From: a virus
Strand: one strand, 5' to 3'
Virus record (IMG/VR): IMGVR_UViG_3300046517_002304
Span: 186,001-250,000 of that record
DNA length: 64,000 bases
In this document: positions 36,693-45,202 of the stretch, one piece after another
Numbering within the stretch: the first letter of the stretch is position 1
Layout: the number at the start of each line of letters is the position of its first letter
Position numbers and translations under genes: made by a program
Notes under the pieces: generated by a model
What the model was told of the DNA's origin: nothing
Database searches by the model: none
What the model saw: only the letters and a program-made list of their open reading frames with translations

Positions 36693-37222
36693 ATGCCGCT
36701 CCCATCTCCTGGTTGAACGGCGCGGCCCTGTCGCACCATATTCCTCATGCCTTGTAAAGCGGCATTATAATCAGGCTGTTGGCCTGGTTGGGTAGCATTT
36801 GCCTTATAGGTTTGTCCATTAAAACTTAATTGTTTACCGTTGCCTGCTTGTAATGCTCGGCCTACGTTGGTGAGGAAGTTTTGAACCTTTGGATCGGTTA
36901 GACCAACCTTTTTTAAATCTCCTTGTAAATCAGTGATTTTTCTAGTTGTCTGCATCACTTGATTGCGTTGTTGGCCTTGTTGAAAATTATTGGATACATT
37001 TTGACCGAAAGACTGTATGCCAGATTTAACCGCTTGTCCTACGGCGTTAACTCCATTGCCGATTGCTTGGCCGATGCCGCCAAGCAACTCGTTATAAATT
37101 TGCTCTTCTGATAATGCATTTTTTCTAGCCAGATACATGGCTACTTCATAAAATTCGTCAAACGATAGCCCAGAGATATCTTCTATATTTTTTTGGATTA
37201 GAAACTCTTTGAATAATTGCAT
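36689..37222 (-). CDS. Putative capsid-targeted protein, Gln/Gly-rich
   Basis: 177 residues. The N-terminus MQLFKEFLIQKN matches the shared peptide. Residues 45-175 are Gln/Gly/Asn-rich, with short repeats of the type GIGQAIGNGVNAVGQAV in the middle and no catalytic motif. Between two genes with which it overlaps or nearly overlaps, so co-translated. Likely virion-internal (inference). Confidence 0.7.
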   Translation of the reverse strand: MQLFKEFLIQKNIEDISGLSFDEFYEVAMYLARKNALSEEQIYNELLGGIGQAIGNGVNAVGQAVKSGIQSFGQNVSNNFQQGQQRNQVMQTTRKITDLQGDLKKVGLTDPKVQNFLTNVGRALQAGNGKQLSFNGQTYKANATQPGQQPDYNAALQGMRNMVRQGRAVQPGDGSGI

Positions 37223-37236
37223 ACTCTATGTATTCC

Positions 37237-37785
37237 TTACATCCCAGGAAAAGGTGGCGGTCCTGCTGGCATCTGCGGAATTTGAGGGCCAATTCGTTTA
37301 TCCATAGAAAACATATCGTGTTGATGCGGCGTAATCATATTCTGTAATTGCCCGGCCATGTCTTGTGCATTAGGATTCTGTATATCCTGCATTTGCTGCT
37401 TGATTTGATTCTGGATAGCGGCAATTTCGTTAGGATTGAATCGGAATGATCTAATGACCCCAAGTGTTTTGTTTAGGACTTCGCAGTCCATCATATGCAT
37501 ATTTCTAATGCCAGTTTTTTTGTAAGTCCTAAAAGAATTATATAAAAACCTATCGCCTTTAATTTTATAGTAGCCAAACGTCTTATCATCGCAAAAATTC
37601 TTAAGTAATTTTCGGACATAAACAAAGGTTAAATAATGTAAGTTTATACCCGCAATCCGTCCGTCTGAATAGATACTTGTTACCAGGACTAGCGGACTCG
37701 GATCGTTTCTGTGGAACAGATATTGAAAGTTAATTAAACTTCCCTTTTGTACGGTTGTACTATAGATTCTGCGGAACGGGATCAT
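37237..37785 (-). CDS. Hypothetical protein, possibly virion-associated
   Basis: 182 residues. The N-terminal 120 residues form an alpha/beta domain (SDGRIAGINLHYLTFVYVRKLL, written in parts, then FRTYKK), a pattern I recall from conserved hypothetical proteins in the structural region of T4-like marine phages. The C-terminal 50 residues are Gln/Pro/Met-rich and disordered (QIPQMPAGPPPFPGM). Overlaps the small upstream gene by 26 bases. Confidence 0.65.
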   Translation of the reverse strand: MIPFRRIYSTTVQKGSLINFQYLFHRNDPSPLVLVTSIYSDGRIAGINLHYLTFVYVRKLLKNFCDDKTFGYYKIKGDRFLYNSFRTYKKTGIRNMHMMDCEVLNKTLGVIRSFRFNPNEIAAIQNQIKQQMQDIQNPNAQDMAGQLQNMITPHQHDMFSMDKRIGPQIPQMPAGPPPFPGM

Positions 37786-37930
37786 CTACAATGGCCAAAT
37801 GGCTTACCCTTTCCTTAATGTTCTTAATTTCTTCCTTGATAGTCTCAAGAACTTGAATTTTTTCGCTTAGTTCTTGCTCACTTTTAGCGGAAGGCTGCTT
37901 CTTTTTAGTTTCCTTAACCTTGCGGGCCAT
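37760..37930 (-). CDS. Small Lys/Glu-rich protein, 56 aa
   Basis: Starts at an ATG with AGGAATT ribosome site 8 bases upstream; the longer frame to 37972 lacks one. The translation MARKVKETKKKQPSAKSEQE continues as a charged coiled helix. Overlaps the next gene. Function unknown. Confidence 0.55.
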   Translation of the reverse strand: MARKVKETKKKQPSAKSEQELSEKIQVLETIKEEIKNIKERVSHLAIVDDPVPQNL

Positions 37931-37971
37931 ATAATTCCTACCAGAAAGGGACAATAATATATATAGCGACA

Positions 37972-37977
37972 TAAATA
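37972..37977 (+). promoter_or_regulatory. T4-late-type promoter box (ATAAATA)
   Basis: GACATAAATA, 4 bases before the ATG at 37982. Spacing identical to six other genes in this window; predicted transcript is leaderless. Confidence 0.6.
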
Positions 37978-37981
37978 CAAT

Positions 37982-38416
37982 ATGCAGAATCCCACAGAGA
38001 TGATTAAGATTGAGTCTAATGGCACATCTATGTCTATTTCATCGCCGCCGAAAGAAGAAGTCAAAGAATTAATTACGGATGAACAGGTATTAGGTCTTGC
38101 CGATGAAATCTTACAAGATATTAGAGATGACGCTACTTCAATAAAAGACGCTTATGAAAGATTCTTTGATATGGTGATGAATGAAGGCGATGCATCATCT
38201 GCTAGCAAAGAGGCTATTGTTAACTTGCTAAAAGTTAAATCAGAAATGTCAGATAAAAAGATAAAGGTAATGGATTTGTATATGCGAGTTAAATTAAGAG
38301 AAAGAGACACTTTCCCTAAATATCTTGTTAATAATCAAAAAAATACTATCGTTAATGGTATGGACAAAAAGAAACTATTAGAGGAAATAACTGAAGATGA
38401 GCACAAAAATAAATAA
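37982..38416 (+). CDS. Hypothetical helical protein, 144 aa
   Basis: Acidic and basic segments with a helical core (ITDEQVLGLADEILQDIRDD, then FFDMVMNEG, NLLKVKSEMSDKKIKVMDLY, written in parts). Not recognised; a small DNA-packaging or scaffold partner is conceivable but not shown. The late-type box and the overlap with the downstream gene argue for a virion or assembly protein. Confidence 0.65.
   Translation: MQNPTEMIKIESNGTSMSISSPPKEEVKELITDEQVLGLADEILQDIRDDATSIKDAYERFFDMVMNEGDASSASKEAIVNLLKVKSEMSDKKIKVMDLYMRVKLRERDTFPKYLVNNQKNTIVNGMDKKKLLEEITEDEHKNK
38410..38415 (+). promoter_or_regulatory. T4-late-type promoter box inside upstream gene end
   Basis: AAATAAATA, 5 bases before the ATG at 38421 and 2 before the one at 38418. 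Confidence 0.4.
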
Positions 38417-38420
38417 GATG

Positions 38421-39710
38421 ATGTGGCTAGAAGAAGAAGGACTGGACGCTAATCCCGGCCAACCCGCTCAAAATATGCAACAACAGCCCGTCCCAACAAT
38501 GCCTAATGCACAACAGGCGTCTATGTCTGATCCTAATCAGCAAAAAATTCCTCAGGCTAATCCTGGTGATCAAAAATCTATGAGCGATAATGATAAGGCT
38601 CCAGATCAAGGTCAGTTAGATCCTAATTCTCCTGATATGCCAGAAGAAAATGACGAAGTTGAATTTAATAGCTGGAAAAATGAATACTTTAAGTTAGCCG
38701 TTCAGGGCGATACTGATAAAATGCTTGATTCTATTGATACTATCAGAAATCATGACCTAAAAGCATCGCAAACTAAGTTCGTAGAAGATAATTTTCAAAT
38801 ACTGCTTTTGAGACAGGACGCTAACTTTGACAAGGTTTCTAAAAGTATAAGAAGGTCTATTAAGACTGACGTTGATAAAGACCATCCTGGCGTATCAATG
38901 ATGCAGATTATATCACAAGAACTAGACCCTAATCCAGTATTAAGCGAAATATTAGTTAAGCTATTCGGATTCCATGGATTAAAAGGTGAGCTACATCGTA
39001 AGTTTCTTGCTGCATTAACCGGATCTGTTCAAGTAGGTGGTGGCGCAAGCAAAGAAGATATAGTTTTTAACGATAAAGATTTCTCAATCAATATCTCCAC
39101 TAGAATGGCCAGTGATTTTGGCGAAATTAATTTAGGTAAGTGGTCGTTACAAGATGACGATACGCATAAGTTCCTTGCCGAACCAGAGGTCGCACGATTA
39201 CAAGAAGGTAGCCCCGAAGAGCGCAAAGCACTGATTCATCGTGTTGTTATGTCAAGTATCGCAGAGAAGTTTAAGAAACGCGCCTTTTTAATACATGTAG
39301 TGTCTGAAACTGGAAATGTTTATAGTATTGGATGGGACTTAGGCGATAGTTTACAGAGCGCATATAAAGAAGGAAAACTTATAGTTAAGAGCGATGATTC
39401 TGATGACGCAGATGTTTCCATTAACGAAGCCGGTGAATTAGTTCCTCTTAAGAATTTAGGCATTTACGCTAAAATGCCAGACAGCGAAATAGGCGATAAT
39501 GGAGAAACAGAAGAAAAAACGGTTCCGTTTATTGAAAATAGAAGCGGCACACTTTACTTTGTCGCTGATATGGACACCATGAATTCTATGGGCGGAAATT
39601 TAGCTGGCATGTCTTTCCAAAACAAGCCATATACAGGTAGTCCAGTAGAGTTTAAAAATTTAACCAGATGCATTCCGTCAATGACTGAATTGCTATTAAG
39701 GAGATGCTAA
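38421..39710 (+). CDS. Hypothetical protein with Pro/Gln/Asn-rich N-terminal arm
   Basis: About 429 residues. I chose the ATG at 38421, 5 bases from a TAAATA box; ATGs at 38397 and 38418 are alternatives. The N-terminus MWLEEEGLDA may be a reduced capsid-targeting peptide. Residues 10-80 are a Pro/Gln/Met-rich flexible arm, followed by a long alpha/beta body and a C-terminal region with conserved-looking charged turns. No enzyme motif. Followed by a TAATG-coupled gene. Probably structural. Confidence 0.65.
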   Translation: MWLEEEGLDANPGQPAQNMQQQPVPTMPNAQQASMSDPNQQKIPQANPGDQKSMSDNDKAPDQGQLDPNSPDMPEENDEVEFNSWKNEYFKLAVQGDTDKMLDSIDTIRNHDLKASQTKFVEDNFQILLLRQDANFDKVSKSIRRSIKTDVDKDHPGVSMMQIISQELDPNPVLSEILVKLFGFHGLKGELHRKFLAALTGSVQVGGGASKEDIVFNDKDFSINISTRMASDFGEINLGKWSLQDDDTHKFLAEPEVARLQEGSPEERKALIHRVVMSSIAEKFKKRAFLIHVVSETGNVYSIGWDLGDSLQSAYKEGKLIVKSDDSDDADVSINEAGELVPLKNLGIYAKMPDSEIGDNGETEEKTVPFIENRSGTLYFVADMDTMNSMGGNLAGMSFQNKPYTGSPVEFKNLTRCIPSMTELLLRRC

Positions 39711-40198
39711 TGCAGTATTTTCATAGTTTTGTTGACAGAAAACACAGAAAAGCAATTAAAGAGTTAAAAACCATAGATGAAGTTCTCACTATGGCCGGGT
39801 TCAAGGTCAAGAAGTTTTTTGAAGACAAGTTTGATCCTTATATCTTCGTAGCGTCAAATGCTGATACTCCATTTGGCGGCATTAGAATATACAAGATTGA
39901 AAGCACGATTGCTTATCGCGCCCAAAACGAAGAAAAAACACATCCTTACGGCAAAGCATTTAATATTGACGTTGAAGGAATATTTGAAGACTATCTAGAA
40001 GATGATGAAGAAGGCGATAAAATTGGAGAAATGGTTGCTAAGGCAATAGCAGAAGACGTGCGCTTCTTTTTCAAGAAAAATGCCGAACTATATTCTCCAT
40101 ATGCACAATTTGACAAAGATAAAACGGACAAGCCACAAATTATGACGCCACCAGTTGGTGGAGCAGATAAATTTAGGGCTGACGGCGCTTGGTCGTAA
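39710..40198 (+). CDS. Hypothetical protein, 162 aa
   Basis: Begins at the second ATG (39710), 6 bases after AAGGAG; the first ATG in frame (39704) lies inside that ribosome site. Residues 50-125 have an alternating strand-helix pattern (PYIFVASNADTPFGGIRIY), and an acidic loop EDYLEDDEEGDK. Unknown function. Translationally coupled to the previous gene. Confidence 0.6.
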   Translation: MQYFHSFVDRKHRKAIKELKTIDEVLTMAGFKVKKFFEDKFDPYIFVASNADTPFGGIRIYKIESTIAYRAQNEEKTHPYGKAFNIDVEGIFEDYLEDDEEGDKIGEMVAKAIAEDVRFFFKKNAELYSPYAQFDKDKTDKPQIMTPPVGGADKFRADGAWS

Positions 40199-40429
40199 TT
40201 AGCGGCCTTTGTTAACAAACTTTTTGAAGGTAATTGGCTCAAAAAGTCCCTTGACTTCTCTAGATGGATCTAGTATAATCTTGTTAACTGCTTTATTGCC
40301 CTCTTGGCTTTTCACTTTACTCCATGCGTTTCGGCGAGTTGAGAGAGTGTACTTTTTAAATGCGGTCTCTAAGGCTTTAGCTATGTCGTCTATCGCCTTT
40401 TTTTGATTATTAGACTCTTGATTACTCAT
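40199..40429 (-). CDS. Small basic protein with C-terminal FKKF peptide
   Basis: 76 residues, Lys-rich. The C-terminal ITFKKFVNKGR (66-76) resembles the recurrent F-K-x-[FW] peptide, here at the end instead of the start. Its ATG shares the CATG with the opposite gene at 40428. No Shine-Dalgarno; a TATATAAGG stretch lies just upstream. Confidence 0.55.
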   Translation of the reverse strand: MSNQESNNQKKAIDDIAKALETAFKKYTLSTRRNAWSKVKSQEGNKAVNKIILDPSREVKGLFEPITFKKFVNKGR

Positions 40430-40628
40430 GCCTTATATAGTAAGCTCAATTCCAAGCATTTGCCTCCATGAAGGATATAAATATTATAGCACTGCATTTC
40501 CTCCAGTCAGAGCCAAATCATTAATAAGCCATCTCAAATTTATTGCGCATGACAGTATCTTATCATTAGCCGCCGCAGGTAGTAATTCTTTTATACGGAG
40601 TAAAAAAATTGTCAAACCATCTAATTAG
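40428..40628 (+). CDS. Small hypothetical ORF, uncertain
   Basis: 66 residues, no recognised motif and no clear ribosome site. It shares bases with the opposite start (CATG at 40427-40430) and covers the ribosome site and first 20 bases of the carbamoyltransferase gene. May be a real coupled leader gene or merely open frame; the alternative is a 180-base leader of the downstream gene. Confidence 0.35.
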   Translation: MPYIVSSIPSICLHEGYKYYSTAFPPVRAKSLISHLKFIAHDSILSLAAAGSNSFIRSKKIVKPSN

Positions 40629-41508
40629 CACAAGTCAGTTTCATGAACCAAAAGATTTAGAGCCTTTTTTTGCTCACGCCGATTTAATGGCGAATCCATG
40701 GAAAAAGGCCGACCCCATTTATATGTTGCGTGGTAAGGTCGTAGGACTTGTTTTCTTAGAAAATAGTACAAGAACCAAGATATCTTTTAAGGTTGCAGCG
40801 AAACGGTTAGGATGTCATACATTTGATTTCGGAGTACAACAGTCGTCAATTCAAAAGGGCGAAAGCTTACAAGATACAATAAAGGTCTTGGAGCAATATT
40901 CTGACGCTCTTGTTATTAGAGAAAGAAATCATTCGCTACTTGAGACGTTTGCCAAAACATCAGAAATACCTATTATAAATGCCGGTAGCTCAGAACACCC
41001 TACTCAAGCAATAAATGATTTATATACAATTAAAAAAGAAATCGGCAAAATACATGGAACGAATATTTTACTTATGGGTGACTTGAAATATAACAGAGCC
41101 ATTTTTTCACTAATTAACATGCTAAAGATGTATTCGCATATTAGAATTCATCTTTATTCACCCGCTGAACTAAGGCTCCCCAAAGAATTTTTCTATGAAA
41201 ACATCATCTTTGTTGAGGAACAGGATCTTACAAAGTTACTTCCTAAAATAGATGTCGTCTACATCACGCGCCCGCAAAAAGAGCTATACCCAGAAGGGCT
41301 GTACGAAGAAGTTAAAAATAAATACGTTTTTGGTGAAAAAGAACTTGCTTTATTGGCAAAAGATGCTATTATCATGCATCCATTACCACGTAATAATGAA
41401 ATTCCCAGAACGCTGGACTCTGACAAGAGAGCCGTCTATTTTCGGCAAGTAAAAAATGGCATGTACATACGAATGGGAATTCTCAAAGAACTTATGAGGC
41501 ACGAATGA
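40609..41508 (+). CDS. pyrB: Aspartate carbamoyltransferase, catalytic chain (PyrB-like)
   Basis: 299 residues, the size of bacterial catalytic chains (about 305-310). All signature sites are present: carbamoyl-phosphate loop ENSTRT (51-56), K83 in QKGESLQDT, HPTQ at 130-133, R221/Q223 in TRPQKE (the aspartate-binding pair) and HPLPR at 257-261, which separates ATCase from ornithine transcarbamoylase. It would catalyse the first committed step of pyrimidine synthesis. TTG start with GGAG 8 bases upstream. Overlaps the adenylate kinase gene by ATGA. A complete ATCase in a phage is unusual. Confidence 0.88.
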   Translation: MSNHLISTSQFHEPKDLEPFFAHADLMANPWKKADPIYMLRGKVVGLVFLENSTRTKISFKVAAKRLGCHTFDFGVQQSSIQKGESLQDTIKVLEQYSDALVIRERNHSLLETFAKTSEIPIINAGSSEHPTQAINDLYTIKKEIGKIHGTNILLMGDLKYNRAIFSLINMLKMYSHIRIHLYSPAELRLPKEFFYENIIFVEEQDLTKLLPKIDVVYITRPQKELYPEGLYEEVKNKYVFGEKELALLAKDAIIMHPLPRNNEIPRTLDSDKRAVYFRQVKNGMYIRMGILKELMRHE

Positions 41509-42056
41509 TCTTCATTCTTTTCGGAAAACCTGGTTCAGGAAAAGGTACGCAGTCTAAGGTACTGAGCGAAAGATTAAAAATTAGACATATCGATGTCGGC
41601 AACATTTTACGACACAATATTCAAAATAGGACAGAGTTGGGCCGCAAGGTTTATGGATACATAGATAAAGGCAACTTAGCGCCAGATGAATTAATTAACG
41701 CAATGGCCGTGGACACAGTAAAAGAAGTCGGCCCCAGTTCCTTTGTCTTAGATGGTTACCCAAGAAATATTAAGCAAGCGGAGTTTTTTAATAATCATAT
41801 TCTTAAAAAGAAAAATGATCACTGTATTGTTATTCATCTAAACGTATCTGATGATGTTGCAAAACAGCACATTTTAGACAGGCATCGTGGCGACGATACC
41901 GAGGATATATTTGTTAATCGCATGAAAATTTATCAACAAGACACCTTGCCAGTTTTGGAATTTTTTGCTAAAATACACCCAGTGCTATCTGTGCCAGCAG
42001 AAAAAAATATTGAGGATGTAAGTAAGTCATTTATGTCATTTTTATACGGCTATTAA
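41505..42056 (+). CDS. adk: Adenylate kinase, short type
   Basis: 183 residues. P-loop GKPGSGKGTQ at 7-16, DGYPRN in the middle and the closing lid region DRHRGDD, all as in adenylate kinases; no zinc-lid insertion, so it is the short form. It would convert AMP + ATP to 2 ADP, feeding nucleotide pools, in keeping with ATCase just upstream (ATGA overlap). UMP/CMP kinase activity cannot be excluded. Confidence 0.85.
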   Translation: MIFILFGKPGSGKGTQSKVLSERLKIRHIDVGNILRHNIQNRTELGRKVYGYIDKGNLAPDELINAMAVDTVKEVGPSSFVLDGYPRNIKQAEFFNNHILKKKNDHCIVIHLNVSDDVAKQHILDRHRGDDTEDIFVNRMKIYQQDTLPVLEFFAKIHPVLSVPAEKNIEDVSKSFMSFLYGY

Positions 42057-42068
42057 GAGAGAACGATC

Positions 42069-43196
42069 ATGAAGTTAGAAGATATTTTAAAAGATGTCTA
42101 TTTACAGGGACTAGAAAGTCCCATGGATTCTATAGATGATATAGTTCAGCAGAAGCTTGACTGTATTACTAAAATTTCGTACATGAGAAAATTATTTGCC
42201 GTTCATTTGCGTGAGTGTTTTACATCAGGATATTATGGCGATGCTGTTTTAGCGGAAGAGTATGCGTCTAGCATGTCGCGAATGATCTTCAAAAGACTTG
42301 GGAATTTAAAAAATCTTCTTAACATTGATAAGGTATTAAAAAATATACCTGATGCTGTGTCAGAGTGCATCACAGTTGGTGGTGGGTATTTATCTGGTGG
42401 CGGTGCCTTAAGAGCCATTCTTGGTGGGGGATGGGAAGGCGACTGGGATATTTATTGCTCGCATAAACAAGAAGCCAGTATTGTTAAGTTGCTACAAGAT
42501 AAATATAAGGCCATCGCAAACACCAATCCCACCTATGGAAACTGGGACATTGTTGCAAATGATCAAAAAATACAAATAATAGTCGTTGACAGCCTTCAAG
42601 GCGCTATTTCCGCATTTGATTTAACTATTTGCCAATTTAGTATCTCTAGGTATATTCCATGCATTTCTGGACCAGATGTTGCCTTCTCCGATTTAAGAAA
42701 GAACTTGTTAAGAATTAACCCATCGCTCAGATCTGTGAACAAAGATACCATAGAGCGCCGGATGGAAAAGTATATCGCTCGTGGATTTAGTTGTGCGCCT
42801 GGAACTTTAGAAACTATAAAAAAGTTGGGGTCTGTAAGTAGGGCAGGGAAGGGGTTTCTTAGAGCAACTAAAAAACAAGAATTAGTTCAAGAAAGTCAGC
42901 CGAGTTTTGCTGTCCAATCAGTGCCTCACACTATTTCGGGATTTAGTATTGCGAACACCAATCCAGCCACGGGAAACCCGGGAAGCCTGCAAAACTGGAC
43001 TTTTGACGGCGGTGACGGTTCCGAACCCGGATGGAGCACTCCTGGCGCCTCGCCACAATATGTATCAAATCCTTATGGAACATTAACTACTCCTACACTC
43101 CCTACAGCAGCGGATGGCCCCACACTTGATGTTACTTATGATGAGATTGATGAAGTAGAGTCTGATTATGGTTCAGATTTAGACGAAGTGCTATAA
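42069..43196 (+). CDS. Putative nucleotidyltransferase (pol-beta-like fold)
   Basis: 375 residues. Residues 100-140 read VGGGYLSGGGALRA, then WEGDWDIYCS, the G[GS]...D-x-D arrangement of polymerase-beta-type nucleotidyltransferases, with a later strand KIQIIVVDS that could hold the third acidic residue. Residues 170-260 are helical. The last 110 residues are Pro/Thr/Gly-rich and then acidic, probably disordered. GAGAGAA ribosome site. Substrate unknown (RNA, protein or antibiotic). Confidence 0.65.
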   Translation: MKLEDILKDVYLQGLESPMDSIDDIVQQKLDCITKISYMRKLFAVHLRECFTSGYYGDAVLAEEYASSMSRMIFKRLGNLKNLLNIDKVLKNIPDAVSECITVGGGYLSGGGALRAILGGGWEGDWDIYCSHKQEASIVKLLQDKYKAIANTNPTYGNWDIVANDQKIQIIVVDSLQGAISAFDLTICQFSISRYIPCISGPDVAFSDLRKNLLRINPSLRSVNKDTIERRMEKYIARGFSCAPGTLETIKKLGSVSRAGKGFLRATKKQELVQESQPSFAVQSVPHTISGFSIANTNPATGNPGSLQNWTFDGGDGSEPGWSTPGASPQYVSNPYGTLTTPTLPTAADGPTLDVTYDEIDEVESDYGSDLDEVL

Positions 43197-43219
43197 TTTA
43201 AATTTGTAAAGGATGTTTT

Positions 43220-43408
43220 ATGATTTTTACTTTTTTATGGAAGACCTTAAAAGTTTTTCTTTTTATTTCTGGTTTTTACTTTCTGTCTTATGGAATTGCG
43301 TCTAGTATGGGATGTAATCCCATAAGCGGCGGATGTATCTTTGGGGGTATAGCGTCTATCATAGTGTCATTTTTAATGACTTTGGAAAATCCTGAGAAGC
43401 CAAAATGA
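43220..43408 (+). CDS. Small two-helix membrane protein
   Basis: 62 residues: hydrophobic segments at about 5-25 and 32-52 with short polar ends. AAGGA ribosome site. Overlaps the next gene by ATGA. Could be a holin-like or superinfection-exclusion membrane protein, but no hallmark separates these. Confidence 0.6.
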   Translation: MIFTFLWKTLKVFLFISGFYFLSYGIASSMGCNPISGGCIFGGIASIIVSFLMTLENPEKPK

Positions 43409-44298
43409 TTACAGGCGAAACATTATTCGGGCTGCTTTTTGTTGGTCTAATGATCTATTTTTTAGTTTTATTCATAGCTAAATCATGCGTTGAGGGGGAT
43501 AGTACGTTTGACTTATCATTAGGCACATCTGGTCCGACCAGCTCCACAGTTGTCCAGAATAGTAAAACTATTAAAATAACGAATGATATTATTAGTGGTA
43601 GTGAAAAGTTTTATGAATCGCCATCTGGGAAATATAAGCTAATTACATGGAATCAAAGTAGTGGTGGCGGAAAAAAGAAATCTCCATCATCATTTGGGCG
43701 GATATTCGCAGACAACTTGACATTTCCTATATCAAATATAGGATTAGATTTTATAACTTTTTGTTGGCTTGAAGATTGCGAAGATGGACATGATTATTTC
43801 GTATACCAAAGCTTCAACCAGAACAGAAATACATCTTTGTATAGTATATGCTTAGACACTGGCTCGGAAGGGAAGCAACTAGATCCTCCTAATAATACTC
43901 ATTTCATAGATATGCTTTTATCGCCTGACAAAAAGAAAATAGCAATGGTCGGGTTCTTCAGCATAAATTCTGTCAAGGCTGTTCCTGATATCGATATTCA
44001 TTTTTATGATATAAAATTTGACAATGGCTTATCCATATGTCATTCGGCCAACATGACCAATTCATTGTGCTACTTTATGAAGTGGCGCAATGATAACATT
44101 CTTGATATGACCCTTATGTCTGAATATGATAAAAAAATGGGCAAGTATCAGGTTGAAATGTCGCAAGCAGAAAAAACAAAATCTACAAATGTTTATGGCT
44201 GGCCAAAAAACCCACAAATAGAAGTAGATGCAGAGTATAATTACTGTGAAAAAAGAGTTGTTAGGGCGTCACCTACGCTATTAACATGCACTGTGTAA
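43405..44298 (+). CDS. Membrane-anchored protein with soluble C-terminal domain
   Basis: 297 residues. A single N-terminal hydrophobic helix (residues 5-27) anchors a Ser/Gly-rich linker and a 220-residue beta-rich domain (repeats of short strand pairs and Trp/Asp), possibly a small propeller-like fold; low certainty. Coupled by ATGA to the small membrane gene before it. Unknown function. Confidence 0.6.
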   Translation: MITGETLFGLLFVGLMIYFLVLFIAKSCVEGDSTFDLSLGTSGPTSSTVVQNSKTIKITNDIISGSEKFYESPSGKYKLITWNQSSGGGKKKSPSSFGRIFADNLTFPISNIGLDFITFCWLEDCEDGHDYFVYQSFNQNRNTSLYSICLDTGSEGKQLDPPNNTHFIDMLLSPDKKKIAMVGFFSINSVKAVPDIDIHFYDIKFDNGLSICHSANMTNSLCYFMKWRNDNILDMTLMSEYDKKMGKYQVEMSQAEKTKSTNVYGWPKNPQIEVDAEYNYCEKRVVRASPTLLTCTV

Positions 44299-44312
44299 AA
44301 GGAAAGATAAAA

Positions 44313-44441
44313 ATGAAAAAAGATGATCTAATTTGGTACACATTTATGGCCGGAATAGTTTTGTTTATGGCAGCAAGCGTATTTTGCTGTTGGTATTTTG
44401 GCATGCCGGTTAGTGATGACTATCTAATCATTTGCCCTTAA
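44313..44441 (+). CDS. Tiny membrane protein, 42 aa
   Basis: MKKDDLIWYTFMAGIVLFMA begins a short protein with one hydrophobic helix and a Cys-Cys pair. AAAGGAAAG ribosome site 6-8 bases upstream of the ATG; starts 15 bases after the stop of the previous membrane gene. Its end overlaps the convergent gene at 44428 by 14 bases. Confidence 0.55.
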   Translation: MKKDDLIWYTFMAGIVLFMAASVFCCWYFGMPVSDDYLIICP

Positions 44442-44805
44442 GTTCATGAAATCGGCACGCAACTTCGCCGAACACTTCCATTTTACCCATTAGTTCTTGG
44501 AATTGTTTCTGTGATACTTTTTGTAGCTTGACTTTGGCCTTTAATTTATTGAATTTGCCTTCTAAGAATCCATGAATATCATTTTTTTTAATATGGGAAA
44601 TTGCTTCGTTATACGCGGGCAACTTAGCGAAGAAATGCCAAGCAGTCAACATCGCTAAACCGCCTTTTTCTTTTGACTTGCGAGCTATTTTTTCTGCGCC
44701 TTCTTTGCGATTTTTGCAAAAATCAATAAGAATTTGATTTACGTTTTCTGAATCTTCTGCTTTTTTACTTTCGCATAGATTATATTCTTCGTATCGTATT
44801 AGCAT
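44428..44805 (-). CDS. Hypothetical helical protein, 125 aa
   Basis: Lys-rich and helical throughout. The N-terminus MLIRYEEYNLCES is a weak match to the shared capsid-targeting peptide. A TAAATA box lies 6 bases before the ATG. The helical rest resembles small scaffold or packaging-associated proteins, but there is no specific motif. Overlaps the end of the tiny membrane gene. Confidence 0.6.
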   Translation of the reverse strand: MLIRYEEYNLCESKKAEDSENVNQILIDFCKNRKEGAEKIARKSKEKGGLAMLTAWHFFAKLPAYNEAISHIKKNDIHGFLEGKFNKLKAKVKLQKVSQKQFQELMGKMEVFGEVACRFHELKGK

Positions 44806-44811
44806 ACGCTA

Positions 44812-44817
44812 TATTTA
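44812..44817 (-). promoter_or_regulatory. T4-late-type promoter box (AATAAATA)
   Basis: TAATAAATA on the minus strand, 6 bases before the ATG at 44805. Confidence 0.5.
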
Positions 44818-44854
44818 TTATAACTACAATCAAAACCTAAATTAAGGAAAAACC

Positions 44855-45202
44855 ATGCTACAAATCACTGATGTCGCTGCGCAAGAGATTAAGAGCGTTA
44901 TGAAGCAAAACAATGTGCCTGATAACACTTACTTAAAGCCCTTTATCCAAAGTCAAAGCTGTTCTGGAACTAGCTTTGGACTTGGCTTTGTGGATACGGT
45001 GGATGCCGACGATATTACGCTAGAAGTTCAAGGCATTAAAGTTTTAATTAATGAAGCAGAGGAGCCACTCCTTAAGTCAACAACTATTGATTACAACATT
45101 GAGAAGAAGGGGTTTGTTTTCAAGAACCCGCTTCAAACCATAAACAATAGTAGTGCTGGTGGATGCGGTAGTTGCTCAACAGGTGGCTGCGGAAGCCATT
45201 AG
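44855..45202 (+). CDS. A-type iron-sulfur carrier (IscA/HesB-like)
   Basis: 115 residues. The pattern AAQEIKSVMKQ, then SCSGTSFGLGF with C36, then LLKSTTIDYN, fits the HesB/IscA/ErpA family. The C-terminal CxC of IscA is replaced by a longer Cys-Gly tail with C104, C107 and C112 (GGCGSC, GGCGSH). Such carriers hand Fe-S clusters to client enzymes; the phage nuclease at 3728 with its four cysteines is a possible client. AAGGA ribosome site. Confidence 0.78.
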   Translation: MLQITDVAAQEIKSVMKQNNVPDNTYLKPFIQSQSCSGTSFGLGFVDTVDADDITLEVQGIKVLINEAEEPLLKSTTIDYNIEKKGFVFKNPLQTINNSSAGGCGSCSTGGCGSH

